From: Smittia aterrima
Taxonomy: Eukaryota > Arthropoda > Insecta > Diptera > Chironomidae
Length of the DNA: 64,000 nucleotides
Assembly (NCBI GenBank): GCA_033063855.1
Contig: CP093829.1
Coordinates: forward strand, 6,272,243 to 6,336,242
Reading direction: 5' to 3'
The notes under the pieces: generated by a model
What the model saw: the letters and a program-made list of their open reading frames with translations, nothing else
Told to the model about the DNA's origin: nothing
Database searches by the model: none
Position numbers and translations under genes: made by a program
In this document: positions 1 to 11,578 of the stretch, in pieces
Layout: every line of letters starts with the position of its first letter
How positions within the stretch are numbered: the stretch's first letter is position 1

Positions 1-3000
1 AAAAGTTCAATTGCAAGTCTTGTGCACTCTTCGCCTGTGTTGTTGAGACCGAATGAAGACAAGACGTAAAAACAAGACAAGACAGCAGCGGATCCATGTT
101 TTATGTCGCGATAATAAATAATTACAATCAAAATGCTCGGAACAGAAAGAACTTCGCTGCTGCGTTCATAAGTTTCATTTGCATTCTACTTCCCATCGTG
201 TCCCGAACAAGAACCAAATGAACTTGTTAAAGAAAAATAAACAACAACCTTTGAACATGTGTTTGAAGAAACTTTCGAGACAGCCGCGCAGCGCGAATCG
301 AAAAATGTTTCGACTGAAACCAGGACAGAAACGGAAAATATTTTTTTTTTTCTGAAATTTATTGAGTCGAGAAGGAAGCCGTTCGACTTGTTTGTTAATA
401 AATTCATGATTAACCGACAGAGATTTTTATCTTCGATAATTTAAGATCAGCAATAATCTTGTTTTGATTTCTCAATCAATCACCGTTAGAGTTGACTTGA
501 TAATTAAAATATTTCTGCTCAAGACTGCATCGAATTATTTTTCATAACAAAAAAATCGATTTCTTAATCCCACACAAAAGAAAGCGTGAAATGTCGAAAT
601 CATAAACGATCCGCGAAAAATATTCCAGCAAAGAGAACAAAAGACAAAATCCCGAAATTGCTGGAAACAAGTTTTTATTTCTCTTTCTGTAAAAGTTTCT
701 CTCGACAGATCTTCGACGGAGGGAAATGAAGGAAGACACGAGAATAATTGCTCTGTGGATTATGGGGATCTTGAGAAGCTTTGCCCAGAGTTGAAGAAGA
801 AAGAACGGTAAGTGAACTCCGGTGGATTGAATTGAGACGATAACCAGTTGATGAGTTTGTAACTGAAAAATATTTTGATTCATTTCTCAATAAAAAAAAA
901 ATCCTCAAAGACATAAAATTCTTAAGAACTTTTCCTTTTTCTCTTTCATATTCAATTTAACGTCGTCGTTCGCCGTTTTCTCATTCCAGCAGAAGAATGC
1001 ACACAAAGAAGTTAACATTTTCAGCATAAAAAGCAGCGATCACCTCGACGAAATGCAAAAAATCTCTTTTTCTTTTCTTCCTTTTGCATAAACATCGAGT
1101 CGAACAATCACAAGGTGGAAAGAATCGATTTTGTTCTTGCTCATGTTCTATGAGCTTCTCAGTCGTTCGGCTTTTGTGCAACACCTGTGGAAATCACTTT
1201 CAAGGCGCGTCATTAAGAGATCGTTAATGCAGCAGAAATAAACAAGAATCAATTAAAGATTCTCAAGCAAAACAGTCTTGTCGAGTTCGATTGTAAAATA
1301 AACTTGACTCGAATCGGCAGATGATCGCAAAACATTTCCTATAACGTCTCGTGTGACTTCAAGTTCTCGAGCAGCACCTGAAACAAGAGGAGAGAAAACA
1401 AGAATGCGATGACCATCAGCGAAAATAAAAACAGAAGTTTGTTGAACGCTATTTAAAAGCTTTTCTCATTGTGTTACATCAACAATCCGCGAAGTTGCTC
1501 TTCTTCTTCCTCAAGTCAATTTTTCACAGAAACGAAGTCGATTGAGAAAGAAATTTATTAAAATAAATATTTCGACGTTGTCCGTGTTTTACCTTAGCGC
1601 TTCGTTTTGTTCTTTAAAACGCGAATGAATCAGTTGAAGGATTAAGAGAAGAGTTTAGCTTAATTGCCTCGACTGTCTTACGTTGAAAAGATTCCGCTCT
1701 TGCAGACACATCGGACTGATTAGGCCGGCAAGATTCTAATTGACTTTTAATTTTAAGTGCTGGCGAATGGAGAGATAACTCATGTGAACCTCATTAAACT
1801 CTCGGCTACTTTAAGCTGTTTACTGTGTTAAAGCTCCGTGAAAAAGGCAGCACCTGAAGGTATTAGAGACAAGGAAGCTGAAAGTTTCTCAGCCAAACAC
1901 AAAAGCTGGAAAGTCCAAATCGTTAAAATCTATAAATAAATCGATTCGGTTAGGTCGTACATTGTAATAAGCAGCAGCAAACGAGCAGGAATTGTTTGAT
2001 CAATGAGTCGAGGAATTAAACGAAAATGTAGAAAAATCCAAAGCGCTTAAGCGGCAAGCGAGAAAACAAGGCGAAATGATCCAATTTAAACGTTTAATGA
2101 TGTCATCTCATCTGCGAGAGAGAGAGCTCCGGACCAGAAATTACCGAGAGATAAATTATAATGATCTCACACAGGAGATACGCGATGTTGAGGTTGTAAA
2201 TTGTTGGCGAAACAAAAAGCAACTTGCAACTAGAGGCATCTAATCTCGAGCACTTTTTGTCGCTTTCTTACATCCCGAAAGCAGTTTATTTTTGCACGTC
2301 GAAGATTGCAAAGCTGTTCGCATGAAGTGAACTGCCGCAGTTTGTGAAACAGTTTAATTGCACCAACAGCAGCAGGAGACTTCTACTGAAAAATAGAAAT
2401 GCTTTCAACATAATGATGGCACGAGATTTATATCTCATTAAAATGTTGTTGCTTAGATGAACTGGTTGAGCTTACTTATGTTGTTGAAGTGTCAGCGACT
2501 TCAATGTAATAGAATTGAATGTAAAGCTTTTCATTGATTTTGTCAAAACATCGAAAGAGAAATTGCTGAACTTTAACTTTGTGACTTTTCTGATTGTGGC
2601 TCTTCTCTGTCCACGATTGAACTCTTTGAGTCAACATTTGCTTCAATTTGTTTTCAATATTTTATGCAAAGAGAGCTCGCCTTGGATGCAATAAAAATGG
2701 AAAAATATTCTTGTTCTCATGTCGAGCAAAGGAAGTGGCAATAAAAATCTGAACAAGCTCGACAGACGTTCTATGCTTGGTCGAGTCGAGTCAAGCGAGT
2801 ATCACATTGTGCCGATCAATTTGTTGCAAACAAAAACGATTTTCCTCAAATGGAAAATGACAAAGAGAACTGGATCACAGTTGGTAGGTGTTTACGGCCA
2901 TAATTTGCGTTCTATTGCTTTCTAAAACCAGAAATGTCTGTTTATGATTACAGAAACACTAACGATGGTAATTTATTGGGTTCGTTTCTGCAATTATTTC

Positions 3001-5314
3001 TATTTCTCTCTTGTCTCTCTTGGACAAAACATCTCGGAACAGTGTGAAAGCAATTTCACGAAGTTTAAAGCCATTGATGGGCAGGAATGGCAATAAAGAT
3101 CACGGTCAGCTGATCGGCTCATCCGAATATGAATTTGAAACAGTTTATGGAAACAATTTACGTCAGTGAGTCTTAACTGAGAGAGGAATAAAAATTCAAA
3201 TCGGATTGCTTTTATTGTCATTCACTTCCTTTCGAGATTTTATATTCAAAACAAAGCTTCGAATGATTCACGGCGCGGCGACTCAATTTGAAGTTTTCAG
3301 GATTTATTGTCCAACGGCGATCATTAAATTGAAAGCTCTTTTTGTTTGATTACTTGAAGGATTGAGAGCAGCATCAGACTCGATTTGAACAGAAGACCTT
3401 TCCAATAAAAAAGGAATTTTTCACGCTACATCAAGAAGTTCGTTCAAATTATTTTCCTTTTGTGTATCCATTCTTCTCGTGTAAATCAATTGGATTTGAT
3501 GAGTTGGAGAGTGGAGCTGAGGATTGTAATAACTGTGAGAAAGTTGAGCAATGAGTCGACGAGCATCGGACTCTCTCGAATTGGCTCCGATTTCCCGTCT
3601 CGGACGCTAAGAATCGAAAATAATTTTGATTCCAACCTTTTCTGATCAATCAATTCAACACCATAAGGAATTGATTTCTTTATGATATCGACAAATGAAT
3701 ATGATTTCATCGTTCAGGTGCGAGATTTCTTCTCGATTGCGGTTGAGTTAAGTGAGGCTGAACAGATCACGTGAAATGTCTTGAAATGAATTTCATTCAA
3801 AACTCAAACGATCAGCCTCAATCTCAGAGTCGTAGAAATAATATTTCCATTAAAAGAAATTAGATTGTTGTTATTACGTATGTTGTATCGACATGATGGA
3901 AGAGGTGAAGATAGGCTAGAGCTTCCAACAGATGGAAAGCGAAGAAGTTACGCGATCTTAAATTGATACATTGTAAGATGTTTTGTGTACTTCTCTCTCA
4001 CTCGTTGGCTTCTTTCTAATTTAATCAACGATGGCGAGCCACATTCCACCCAAATCGATCGGAACATTCTTTCAGATTAAATCCAAGTAAGCAATCTGCA
4101 ACAGATGCTGTTATTCCTATTTCGATTGAGATTAGTTTAGCCTTCGAGCTTCGACAGTCGCGCCCGTGTTCGATGGCTTGGACTATGGGCCACAATTAAA
4201 GTGATATTGCAACGAGAAACGCCTCGAGTGGCGGTTTCGAAAGTTTTTATTGGTCAATTACCAATTCTCCTGGGCTCAGATTTTTTTCTCTCTTCTCCTT
4301 TTCGAATGTTGCGGTCACAGCCTGAAAACACAAAAATCTATTTCATGCCACTCTTCGATGCCCGAGCGATTGCGTGATTTGTGTTAAAGCAGGCTCAGTA
4401 TTTACTTTGATTTCTGTTTTTTTTTTACAGAAATCTAATTTAAGTCGAACTAACTTTCCAATCAAAGCCAATTGAAAGGCTCGAGGGTCAACGCGATTTG
4501 AAATTTGTTAATCATCGAACGTGCACTGCATTCACCACACACAGCAAAACAGATTTTGGACGTTGATGATTCTGCTGTTTAAGAGTCGAGCAGCAGCAAA
4601 AAAAAGTGGTTTGACGGGTCGTTGAAGCATTTGAGAGTTTCTTTGAGGTTTTTGCGCTAGAATCGTCGACATTTATGTTCGCGAAATTAATTCTCCGAGC
4701 TCGTTATCGGTTACATTGCAACTCGAAACGGCTCAATAAAATTCCAATTTGCAGTAAAGTGAATGCTTTATTAATCCAATTAGTGACTCATCCAACCTTT
4801 TTTCTCACGAGAAGCTCATCTAATTTAATTAGACGACACTGAACGAGAGTCATAAATAATCAAGTGCATGTCGAGTGTCGTGCGATCGAGACTTTATGTG
4901 AATTTTATGGTGATTTGGTTTCATGTTCTCTCGACGCTCTCGTTTCTAATGCAAACAACGAGTGAAACTACTTTTTTATGACTTTACGACTTTGCATTTA
5001 TAAATTGAAACTTACGATGATCTTCAACCTCCTGGCGCATTCACCTGATAACGTTTACGAACACGAGAGCTTGCGCAACGCACTGAGCTCGTAAATCATA
5101 AAAGGAAGTTTCTTTTAACTTCGCTCAGCTTGGGTGTTAAAAATTATGCTCATTGAATACACAATTCACTTCTGATTGCACCGCGAGGAGAGCAACAAGC
5201 GAATGATGATTGTTTTCTTTATTTTCATCGCGCGCTTTTCTTTTTACTCTTTCGTTTCACTAAAGCAATTTCGACTCTAATTTCATTACAAATTGAACAT
5301 GGATGGATAATAAA
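1..5314. other. Gene-poor region, no supported gene
   Basis: No open frame here has a recognisable domain, a convincing start context or flanking splice sites, and no tRNA-like fold was found. The sequence is not obviously repetitive apart from a short GA run near 2117-2129 and scattered poly-A/T. Homeodomain-type TAATTA words and TCGA-rich stretches recur, but not in a pattern that defines an element. It may be intergenic or intronic regulatory DNA of a gene outside the window; this is inference only. Confidence 0.5.
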
Positions 5315-5755
5315 TTATTTCGTTGGCGGTGGTTCTTCGACATCATCGTCGAGTGATGGGAAGAAAAGATTTTGCTGGACATGTCGGTAGCCTTGCGGAG
5401 ACTTTTGTTCGTTTGATGGACGCTTTGTAAGGTCACGGAGTGGATGCTCTTGAATGACAATTGCTTGAAAGTCGCCTTCGGGAGCAACCAAGAGTTCATC
5501 GTTGTTGGAGAGATTCACGCGAAGGAACTCAACCTTCTCTGATGGATCTACAGTCCGAATGATGTTGCTGCAGAATTCAGTAAAAGGAATCAGAGCTTTC
5601 GAGAGCGTTATCGTTGTTGAGGTATCAAAAGAACTGTGAATCGTCTCCTCGCCGTTCATTATGATCGTTCCTTTCACCAACATCTTCCCATCCTTCGTTC
5701 CGGTTGTTCCTTCAATTCGTTTCATCACTTCAATTGCTTCATCGTAATTTGACAT
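5315..5755 (-). CDS. Roadblock/LC7-type dynein light chain with C-terminal extension
   Basis: A single-exon gene of 146 aa. Residues 1-~95 match the roadblock/LC7 fold: an N-terminal helix (DEAIEVMKRI), a hydrophobic strand with the family-like 'G.ii.nGee.i.ssfD.sTTi' pattern, a central helix, then 'ekveFLRv.l.nnELLVAPEgdFqaiViQ', which closely resembles the conserved end of dynein light chain roadblock. The family normally ends there at about 97 aa. This protein continues for about 45 residues with a polar, acidic and proline-rich tail (LDDDVEEPPPTK). The start is the ATG at 5755; the open frame extends two codons further only through a GTG. Roadblock proteins dimerise and bind dynein intermediate chain or act as GTPase-associated platforms; which applies here is unknown. 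No intron is visible, so a diverged retrocopy of a roadblock gene is possible. Confidence 0.8.
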   Translation of the reverse strand: MSNYDEAIEVMKRIEGTTGTKDGKMLVKGTIIMNGEETIHSSFDTSTTITLSKALIPFTEFCSNIIRTVDPSEKVEFLRVNLSNNDELLVAPEGDFQAIVIQEHPLRDLTKRPSNEQKSPQGYRHVQQNLFFPSLDDDVEEPPPTK

Positions 5756-7226
5756 TTTCACAACTCAAAAGCTTCTTCAGTTTTGATTTTTCTTGAATGC
5801 TCACTGCGATCGCGATTGCATCAACTCGAGCACGAGCAATAAATCAACATTCAGTCAAAGTGAATTAAATTAACTGCCTGTTGATCTCTAGGTTGTGATT
5901 GTCGACTGCTTATGGTCAATGAGGTTCTTGAATGCTCATTCGCAAGTCAATAACGATATTCGTAGATTCCCGATCGATTTTTTGACGCGCTTCGAGTAAG
6001 CAAGAGAGAAAGAGAATGTGGAAAGCTCATGTAAAGCGAACATCGCCTCGCCTGTAATCTGTTGCCCGTCGTCTCGCTTTGTCGCTTTGGAACAAGCAAT
6101 AAAAAGTGGCAAAAACATCGCAAAATGCGTCTCCTTACAATCAATTGCACAAAACGAAGAGTTTTTGCGGGTTGTCGAACTGGTTTTCGATGTGAAGAGG
6201 AAAAGGGAGAGATGTGATCTTGTTTTTCGCCTCAGTTCGCTCGCTTACGCGAACCATAATAAACTGTCGATGGAAATTATTTCTTGATAACGAAATATGT
6301 TGCGCGCGAGTTGAGTTGCGTATCGAAAGCGAATCAAGGGTTAAACTGCTTCCTTTTGCTCTCATTTCCTTCTAATGATCTCAATTACTCAATGGACGAG
6401 ATAGGCGGATTGTGATGGCAGAGATCGATCGATTGCTGACCACGTTCCGAAGTAGTTACAAGTTGTATTATGTAATTATGACGCGTGAGTTGTATCCAGA
6501 ACAACTGGAAAGAGATTTGTTCGTTTCGAAGAGTGATCTTGAAAAATTGTTTAATTGGTCGTCGCCTAAGATGGAACAGAAACGCGTCTCACGAGATTGC
6601 AGGCATTTCTCAAACGATTCTCGGGAAGATGAGGCCAGTGAGTTACTTCCATGAATTTCGTTTGAAGCAAAAATTTCTGTGCTGGGCTTCACAGCAGAAT
6701 AAAAAACCTTGAACTGAGTTGTCGAACGGAAACGTTGCTCTCTTCCGACACGGTTGAGGAATCACCAGCAGAATGATTACACTTTTTTCATACACACCGG
6801 CTCACATTCTCATGAATATGCTTCGAGTTTGAAACGATGGTGGAAGAGAACGATTCAGGTGTTCGCAATTATTCAACTGTTCCCGTGAAATTTCTCGCTA
6901 TGAAACTGGGAATAGGAAACTTTTCTTTATTTTAATTAAACAAAAGTAACTTGAGCATCACAATCATTGAACTTTTTTTTTTGTGAAGCAGTGACTCACT
7001 GACTTGAAATTACTTTCTCAAAAATATTTTTTCTGCCAACACTTTTTGTTTGTTTTGTAGCTTAAGCTAAGCTTCAAATATTTTCAACAATTTTTTTTGT
7101 CAATTTCAGAAATTGAAGTTCTAAACATAGATTTGATAATTGATGTGATTTTGAGAGATTCTTGGTCATGAAAATCCCCAAGAATCTGCTAATGATAAAT
7201 GTATACTGTTATCACTTTAAGACTCG
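5756..7226. other. Intergenic region, no supported gene
   Basis: Several short open frames exist between 5.9 and 6.7 kb on both strands, but they overlap each other, have no recognisable domain and lack splice context. I see no gene, RNA or repeat here. Confidence 0.45.
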
Positions 7227-7263
7227 TATAAAAGCTGATGGTCTGCTCTCAAGATTCTTCAGT
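7227..7263 (+). promoter_or_regulatory. TATA box and initiator of Kazal-like gene 1
   Basis: TATAAAAG at 7227-7234 is followed by TTCAGT at 7258-7263. The presumed +1 A (7261) lies 34 nt after the first T of the TATA box. The same pairing recurs upstream of the other family members. Confidence 0.6.
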
Positions 7264-7319
7264 TTGAAAAGTTCTCTTCGACATTTTTACAAAAAGTTTT
7301 TGCTCTTAAAATTAAAATT

Positions 7320-7569
7320 ATGCAGATTTTCTTGTTTTTCATTTTGATGATTGCTTGCATCTTTGGCTTTGCTGACGCCAAATGCGGTGGCCCGATCTGT
7401 GCTAACGACAGAAGAAGTCGTCGTCCGCAAAACTTTGATAACGTTTGTGCTATGCAGAGAGAGAATGGACGAGGAGGCAGTAAGTGCTCGACTTTATCAA
7501 ATAAAATTTATTCTATGCTGAATGAAATCTCTTTTAGAATATGAAATTAGACATCCAGGACGCTGCTAA
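7320..7569 (+). CDS. Kazal-like secreted peptide 1 (vasotab-like, 4 Cys)
   Basis: Two exons, join(7320..7479, 7538..7569), giving 63 aa. The intron (58 nt, gtaagt...tttag) is phase 1 and splits the codon after the Gly-Gly near the C-terminus. Residues 1-20 are a signal peptide (MQIFLFFILMIACIFGFADA). The mature peptide has the pattern C-x4-C, then 'NFdnvCAM', then 'GkYeiRHpGRC'. This resembles a shortened Kazal domain as in horsefly vasotab (PVC, TFxNxC, KGdtY, HdGeC), with four of the six Kazal cysteines. Kazal proteins usually inhibit serine proteases; whether this one does is unknown. AATAAA lies at about 7613. It is separated from the other six array members by the ionotropic receptor gene. 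Confidence 0.75.
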
Positions 7570-7803
7570 GATTTCGACAAAACTCTTTCAAACGACTTAA
7601 TTCTAATTGAACAATAAAATTTTCAAAATGTCACTTAAACTCTTTCGCGAACGAACTTAACATTAGGCTTCACTCGAATGAATTTCAGACGTTTCGGTTT
7701 TTTTGGCTTTCGATAATTTTTTTTTCGTAATTTTCGTCGACAGAATTTCAAACAAGTCAAAGGATTTAAGTTTCTCCAACAGAAAAGTTGTCGAAATCTT
7801 TTC

Positions 7804-9913
7804 TTAATCAAAGCCCACAATAATATCGAGTTCGACGTATTTGTAGTAAAGTTCAGAGGCAAACAAAATTGAAGCCAAAATCATTGGAACAAGACAAGCG
7901 AGGAAACCAATCGATAAATGCTCTAATGTCAAAACTTGTGGGTCATAACTGATATTCACTTTAGGTCGCAGTTTCTGATATTTATCAAGTGCATTTTTTA
8001 AAAAGATTTCCATTAAACCATTTTCTTTTGTTTCAGCAATAATTTCCTCCATTGGATTATAAAGAAAATTAAATGAATTGTAAAGCATTGCATTTGGAGC
8101 TTGAAACAAAGCATCGGGCAGAATTTTAAATTCATCAGGATGTCCAACGACGAAAGAAAGTCCCAAGCCCTCGAGTCTTAATCCAATATAAGCTCCTTTA
8201 AAGGATGGGTCTAATATTGATTTAAGAGCCCATAACACTTTGATAGGTTCAACAACTTCACTCCTTGAAGTAATCTCTGTCATGTTTTGCAATTTCAGTG
8301 CTTCGAATACAAATCTTCTCATGTAAAATTCTCCCTTATCATGTCATCGAGGGATTCGACGCTTTTTCGTCTATAGTTGCTTTGAAGAAAGACGAAAAGC
8401 AAACTTTGATGACATGTCCTAAAATTGAAAGTTTTAGAATTTTGTCCGTCAGATTAATAATCATCGCTCACCTGATGTGGAGACACAAGATGCTGAACAT
8501 GATCAAGAGAAATCTGGCAAAGTTTTTCTTCGGTAAAACTGTTTGTCCAATGCCAAACTAAAAATTATTTCAATAAATTAACTGTTTCATCCAAAATTAA
8601 ATTACTTACGAAAGTTGTGAGCAGATTCAAACCAGGAGTTCTGACGTTTTCTCCGTGAATGAGTTCTTGAATTTCAGGTGGCAATCGATTGACAATTTGA
8701 ATGCAAAGAAATCCTATCAACATCGTCGCAATCATCGCATACCAAACTTCAAACTGAAGTGGCCGAAATAACTTTTCTAAAGGAGTCATCTCCTTTCCTG
8801 GAGGCACATAATAGACGACTTCGTTATGCATGATGGTAGATGAAGGAAAGAATTCAGCGTCAGGAAAATAATCAGGAATGTAGCAGAAATGATCGACGTA
8901 AGTAGTCATTATTTCTTTAGTAAGTGCAGAGACGCACCATTTGAGATCAGCATTACAAATTTTGTAGAAAATTGTGAAGTTAAACTTTCGGGCAGCAAGT
9001 TCAAAAAAGTCGATGTAGTAGCCTGAAGGATGGTTTTCAGTCAAGGCATTCAAATATGCTTCAGGTAATAATCCAGGAATAGGAACTCCGATGATTACTT
9101 CGCAGCCATGAAAGTTTTCTGATTTAACAAAGAATGCGTTTGGTTTCCTCCAAATTTGTTTGTCGGAATCGAATGTGTTGATCACTTTTAGTTGGGGAAC
9201 GTTACATTTTTCTTCCGTGAATTGATAACTTTGAGATAAACTGATTTCTTTTCCATTCTCAATCACAAAGTTCACGTTTTTGTTTGTCACCGAAGTCAAA
9301 TCGCTTTTGGAAATCTCCTCGAAAGTTGCTCCGTGGCAATAAATCAATGCTTTCTCAGTACTGACGTATTGGAAAATTTTCTTGCCAACAACAAAATTGA
9401 AAGTGGAAATCGAATCGAAGGTAAGAAAAATGTTGAAATCACCGGCTTCCAAATTAGTGTCAAAGTGAAATTCCTTCAACTTTGCTGTCATATTTTCACT
9501 TGAAATCTTTATGACATCATTTACTATCGATTCTACGTCTCTATTTCGATTTCCAAACATCCAAACACCAAAATTTTTAGAATCTGATGCAAAACTTTGA
9601 AAGTGGAAATCGAATCGAAGGTAAGAAAAATGTTGAAATCACCGGCTTCCAAATTAGTGTCAAAGTGAAATTCTTTTAACTTTGCTGTCATATTTTTACT
9701 TGAAATCTTTATGACGTCATTCACTATCGATTCTACGTCTCTATTTCGATTTCCAAACATCCAAACACCAAAATTTTTAGAATCTGATGCAAAACTTTTT
9801 TCAATGATCCCTGCGCTACCGATTGCAATGTTCGTAGATCTATCGACACCGATTGCATTGTTAGATCCATTCGACGAAGCAACAGCTACGAAAAGTAATA
9901 AAAGAACTTTCAT
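7804..9913 (-). CDS. Ionotropic receptor (IR) gene, probably disrupted
   Basis: A divergent ionotropic glutamate receptor-like chemoreceptor. The ATG at 9913 opens a signal peptide (MKVLLLLFVAVASSNG). The frame then covers the N-terminal domain and ligand-binding S1 ('GvPiPgLLPEAYLN...GYYIDFFELAARKFNF'), M1 ('VWYAMIATMLIGFLCIQIV'), an intron, the pore/M2 exon at 8472-8557 ('FGIGQTVLPKKNFARFLLIM'), another intron, then 'SLLFVFLQSNYRRKSVESLDD', S2 and M3 ('LEHLSIGFLACLVPMILAS'). Without the duplication the product would be about 600 aa, normal for the family. Two lesions are visible: a 200-bp tandem duplication in exon 1 (9399-9798) that shifts the frame unless spliced, and a one-nucleotide frame break near 8322-8332. 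Introns 8558-8609 and 8419-8471 have GT-AG ends. It is either a pseudogene, a gene with a new intron, or affected by assembly error. Confidence 0.75.
9399..9798. repeat. 200-bp tandem duplication inside the IR gene
   Basis: 9399-9598 and 9599-9798 are direct repeats at an offset of exactly 200 bp. I counted five substitutions between them (about 97.5% identity). Each copy encodes the same protein stretch, starting around 'SFASDSKNFGVWMFGNRN' and ending 'FLTFDSISTF'. The offset is not a multiple of three, so direct read-through changes frame. Confidence 0.95.
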
Positions 9914-10409
9914 CCTGATTCACGTTTTTTTTAACAATTTTCTTTTGGCTCATCACTATTCTATGTCACTGAGTGTTGCTTTCTGACTTCTCTTCCTAAT
10001 ATTTCGATCCTCATAGTTCATACATTTTTTATCGATTCATCAGCATGTAGCACTTCGACCCATATCGACGACATGGTGTCGATGTTATCAAATGTTTACA
10101 AAATGTTTACATTCTATTGATTTATTATTTTGTCTTAGACAACAACAAGACGTTGGATTTTTATATATTTTATTTTTTAGATGATTACGTGCAAAACTAA
10201 ACGGATGTCTGTTTACATATCGATTTGTACGTTGTTAACTTTTTCTTGTTGATCGTAAAAGAATCGATTCAAAATATTTATTTAGCCGCGGTCAAACCTG
10301 GTCAAGTTTTGGCACGTTTTGCAAAAGCTTTCTTTGTCATTGATGATTAAGTGTTAGCACCGAAAAATCACCAACCAACTGCTAATGAGAAACTTAAACT
10401 TATTATTAA
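9914..10409. other. Divergent spacer between the IR gene and Kazal-like gene 2
   Basis: AT-rich spacer between two divergently transcribed genes. No open frame, RNA or repeat is supported. It should carry the IR promoter on its left side, but I cannot identify a core element. Confidence 0.4.
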
Positions 10410-10445
10410 TATAAAAGCAGGTAATCCTCTCACAGTACCTTCAGT
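10410..10445 (+). promoter_or_regulatory. TATA box and initiator of Kazal-like gene 2
   Basis: TATAAAAG at 10410-10417 and TTCAGT with A at 10443, spaced 33 nt. Confidence 0.6.
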
Positions 10446-10498
10446 TTAAAAGTTTACCCTCAAGTGAGATACCAAAAAGAAAAAAGTTTTTAAAAATC

Positions 10499-10748
10499 AT
10501 GAAGTTCTTGTATTTGCTCGTTTTGGTCATTGCCTGCATCTTGGGCTTTGCCAGCGCTGACTGCGGTGGAAAAATCTGTGCCAATGACAAGAGAAGTGGA
10601 AATCCTCAAAATTTTGCCGATCGTTGCGCAATGGACGCTGAGAATCGCAAAGGTGGACGTAAGTTCTTGCTCAACACAAAAAACGAAGTCTCTCATTTAA
10701 TTTTTCCTTATTTCAGAATACGAGTATAAACATGACGGCAACTGCTAA
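10499..10748 (+). CDS. Kazal-like secreted peptide 2
   Basis: join(10499..10658, 10717..10748), 63 aa, with the same exon lengths (160 + 32 nt) and phase-1 intron position as gene 1. Signal peptide 'MKFLYLLVLVIACILGFASA'. The mature peptide starts DCGGKICAND and ends 'QYEYKHDGNC', with four cysteines spaced as in the family. The open frame as such runs past the splice donor and must not be taken as the protein C-terminus: the last ten codons come from the second exon. This copy opens the block of six genes in one orientation and is a fairly diverged member at the nucleotide level. Function is unknown beyond likely secretion and possible protease inhibition. Confidence 0.75.
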
Positions 10749-11236
10749 GAAGTCATGTCTCGAATCAAAAACCCGATGAAGGAATCAGAATACCGCAAAC
10801 TGTAATTTGACATAAAAAAGAATTCATCAATAAATTATTCGATTCGAAGCAAATTTAAATCTTTGTAAACTTTCCATCACAGAACTTTCTATCAAACTTC
10901 TCGAATTTTGTGTTGACATTGACTGGTCGCTCACAAATATTTACATCAACTATCTTTCAAAATATTTATTTCTTGACCTAAGAATCTTAACGATCAGCGC
11001 GGGGCAGTTTTGTATATCTTCCGTTTGTTTTCTGAGTTCCAGTGGAAGAAACAATTTGTTAGGGCCATAGTCAAATGATAACACGTTCATCCAGAATTAG
11101 AATATGAAGAAATAAGTTTTGCTTTCGCTAACTCTTCAACCCAATTTCTTGTTTTCGTAAATTTGTTGACGATGGCACGTTGGCATGTGCAAAAGATTTC
11201 CACCACTGAATCAAAACAATTTTAAAATTATTTTAA
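10749..11236. other. Spacer in the Kazal-like array
   Basis: AT-rich spacer with no gene. Fragments such as 'ccagtggaag' and the 'ttcatcca' context recur in the next spacers, so it is a diverged copy of the array's repeat unit. Confidence 0.4.
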
Positions 11237-11272
11237 TATAAAAACAGAGGATCTATTTGCCAACTCTTCAGT
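11237..11272 (+). promoter_or_regulatory. TATA box and initiator of Kazal-like gene 3
   Basis: TATAAAAA at 11237-11244 and TTCAGT with A at 11270, spaced 33 nt. Confidence 0.6.
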
Positions 11273-11325
11273 AGTAAGAAGTTTATTCAAAAGTGAAATA
11301 TCAAAAGCAAAAGTTTCTGAGAATG

Positions 11326-11578
11326 ATGAAGTTCTTTTATTTCATCGCTTTGGTCATTGCGTGCATTTGGGCCTTTGCTGACGCTCAATGCGGTGGCCAA
11401 ATTTGCGCCAATGACAGAAGAAGTGGAAATCCTCAAAACTTCATAACAGTTTGCGCTATGCAAGAGGAGAATGAACGAGGAGGACGTAAGTTAGACGCAA
11501 TCAAATGTATTTAAACTTTATTTCATCGCGAGTTTATCGATTTTAGAATACGAGTATAGACATGACGGCAGCTGCTAA
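11326..11578 (+). CDS. Kazal-like secreted peptide 3
   Basis: join(11326..11485, 11547..11578), 63 aa. Two ATGs are adjacent (11323 and 11326); I chose the second because it gives the MKFFYF start and the 160-nt exon shared by the family, but MMKFFYF is equally possible. Signal peptide 'MKFFYFIALVIACIWAFADA', mature start QCGGQICAND, C-terminal 'QYEYRHDGSC'. A GTG-initiated extension to 11293 is rejected because the sequence aligns with the 5' leader of sister genes. Four cysteines are conserved. Role as for the other members: secreted, with protease inhibition possible but unproven. Confidence 0.75.

Noticed and set aside
2719..2925. 68-codon frame in the left gene-poor region
   Set aside because: Isolated and domain-free; expected by chance at this length.
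6412..6712. Two overlapping 75-80-codon frames
   Set aside because: No domain, no splice or promoter context, and mutually overlapping.
11293..11325. N-terminal extension of Kazal-like peptide 3 (and the same in peptides 4, 6 and 7)
   Set aside because: It starts at GTG and aligns with the untranslated leader of the sister genes; the ATG next to the signal peptide is the start.
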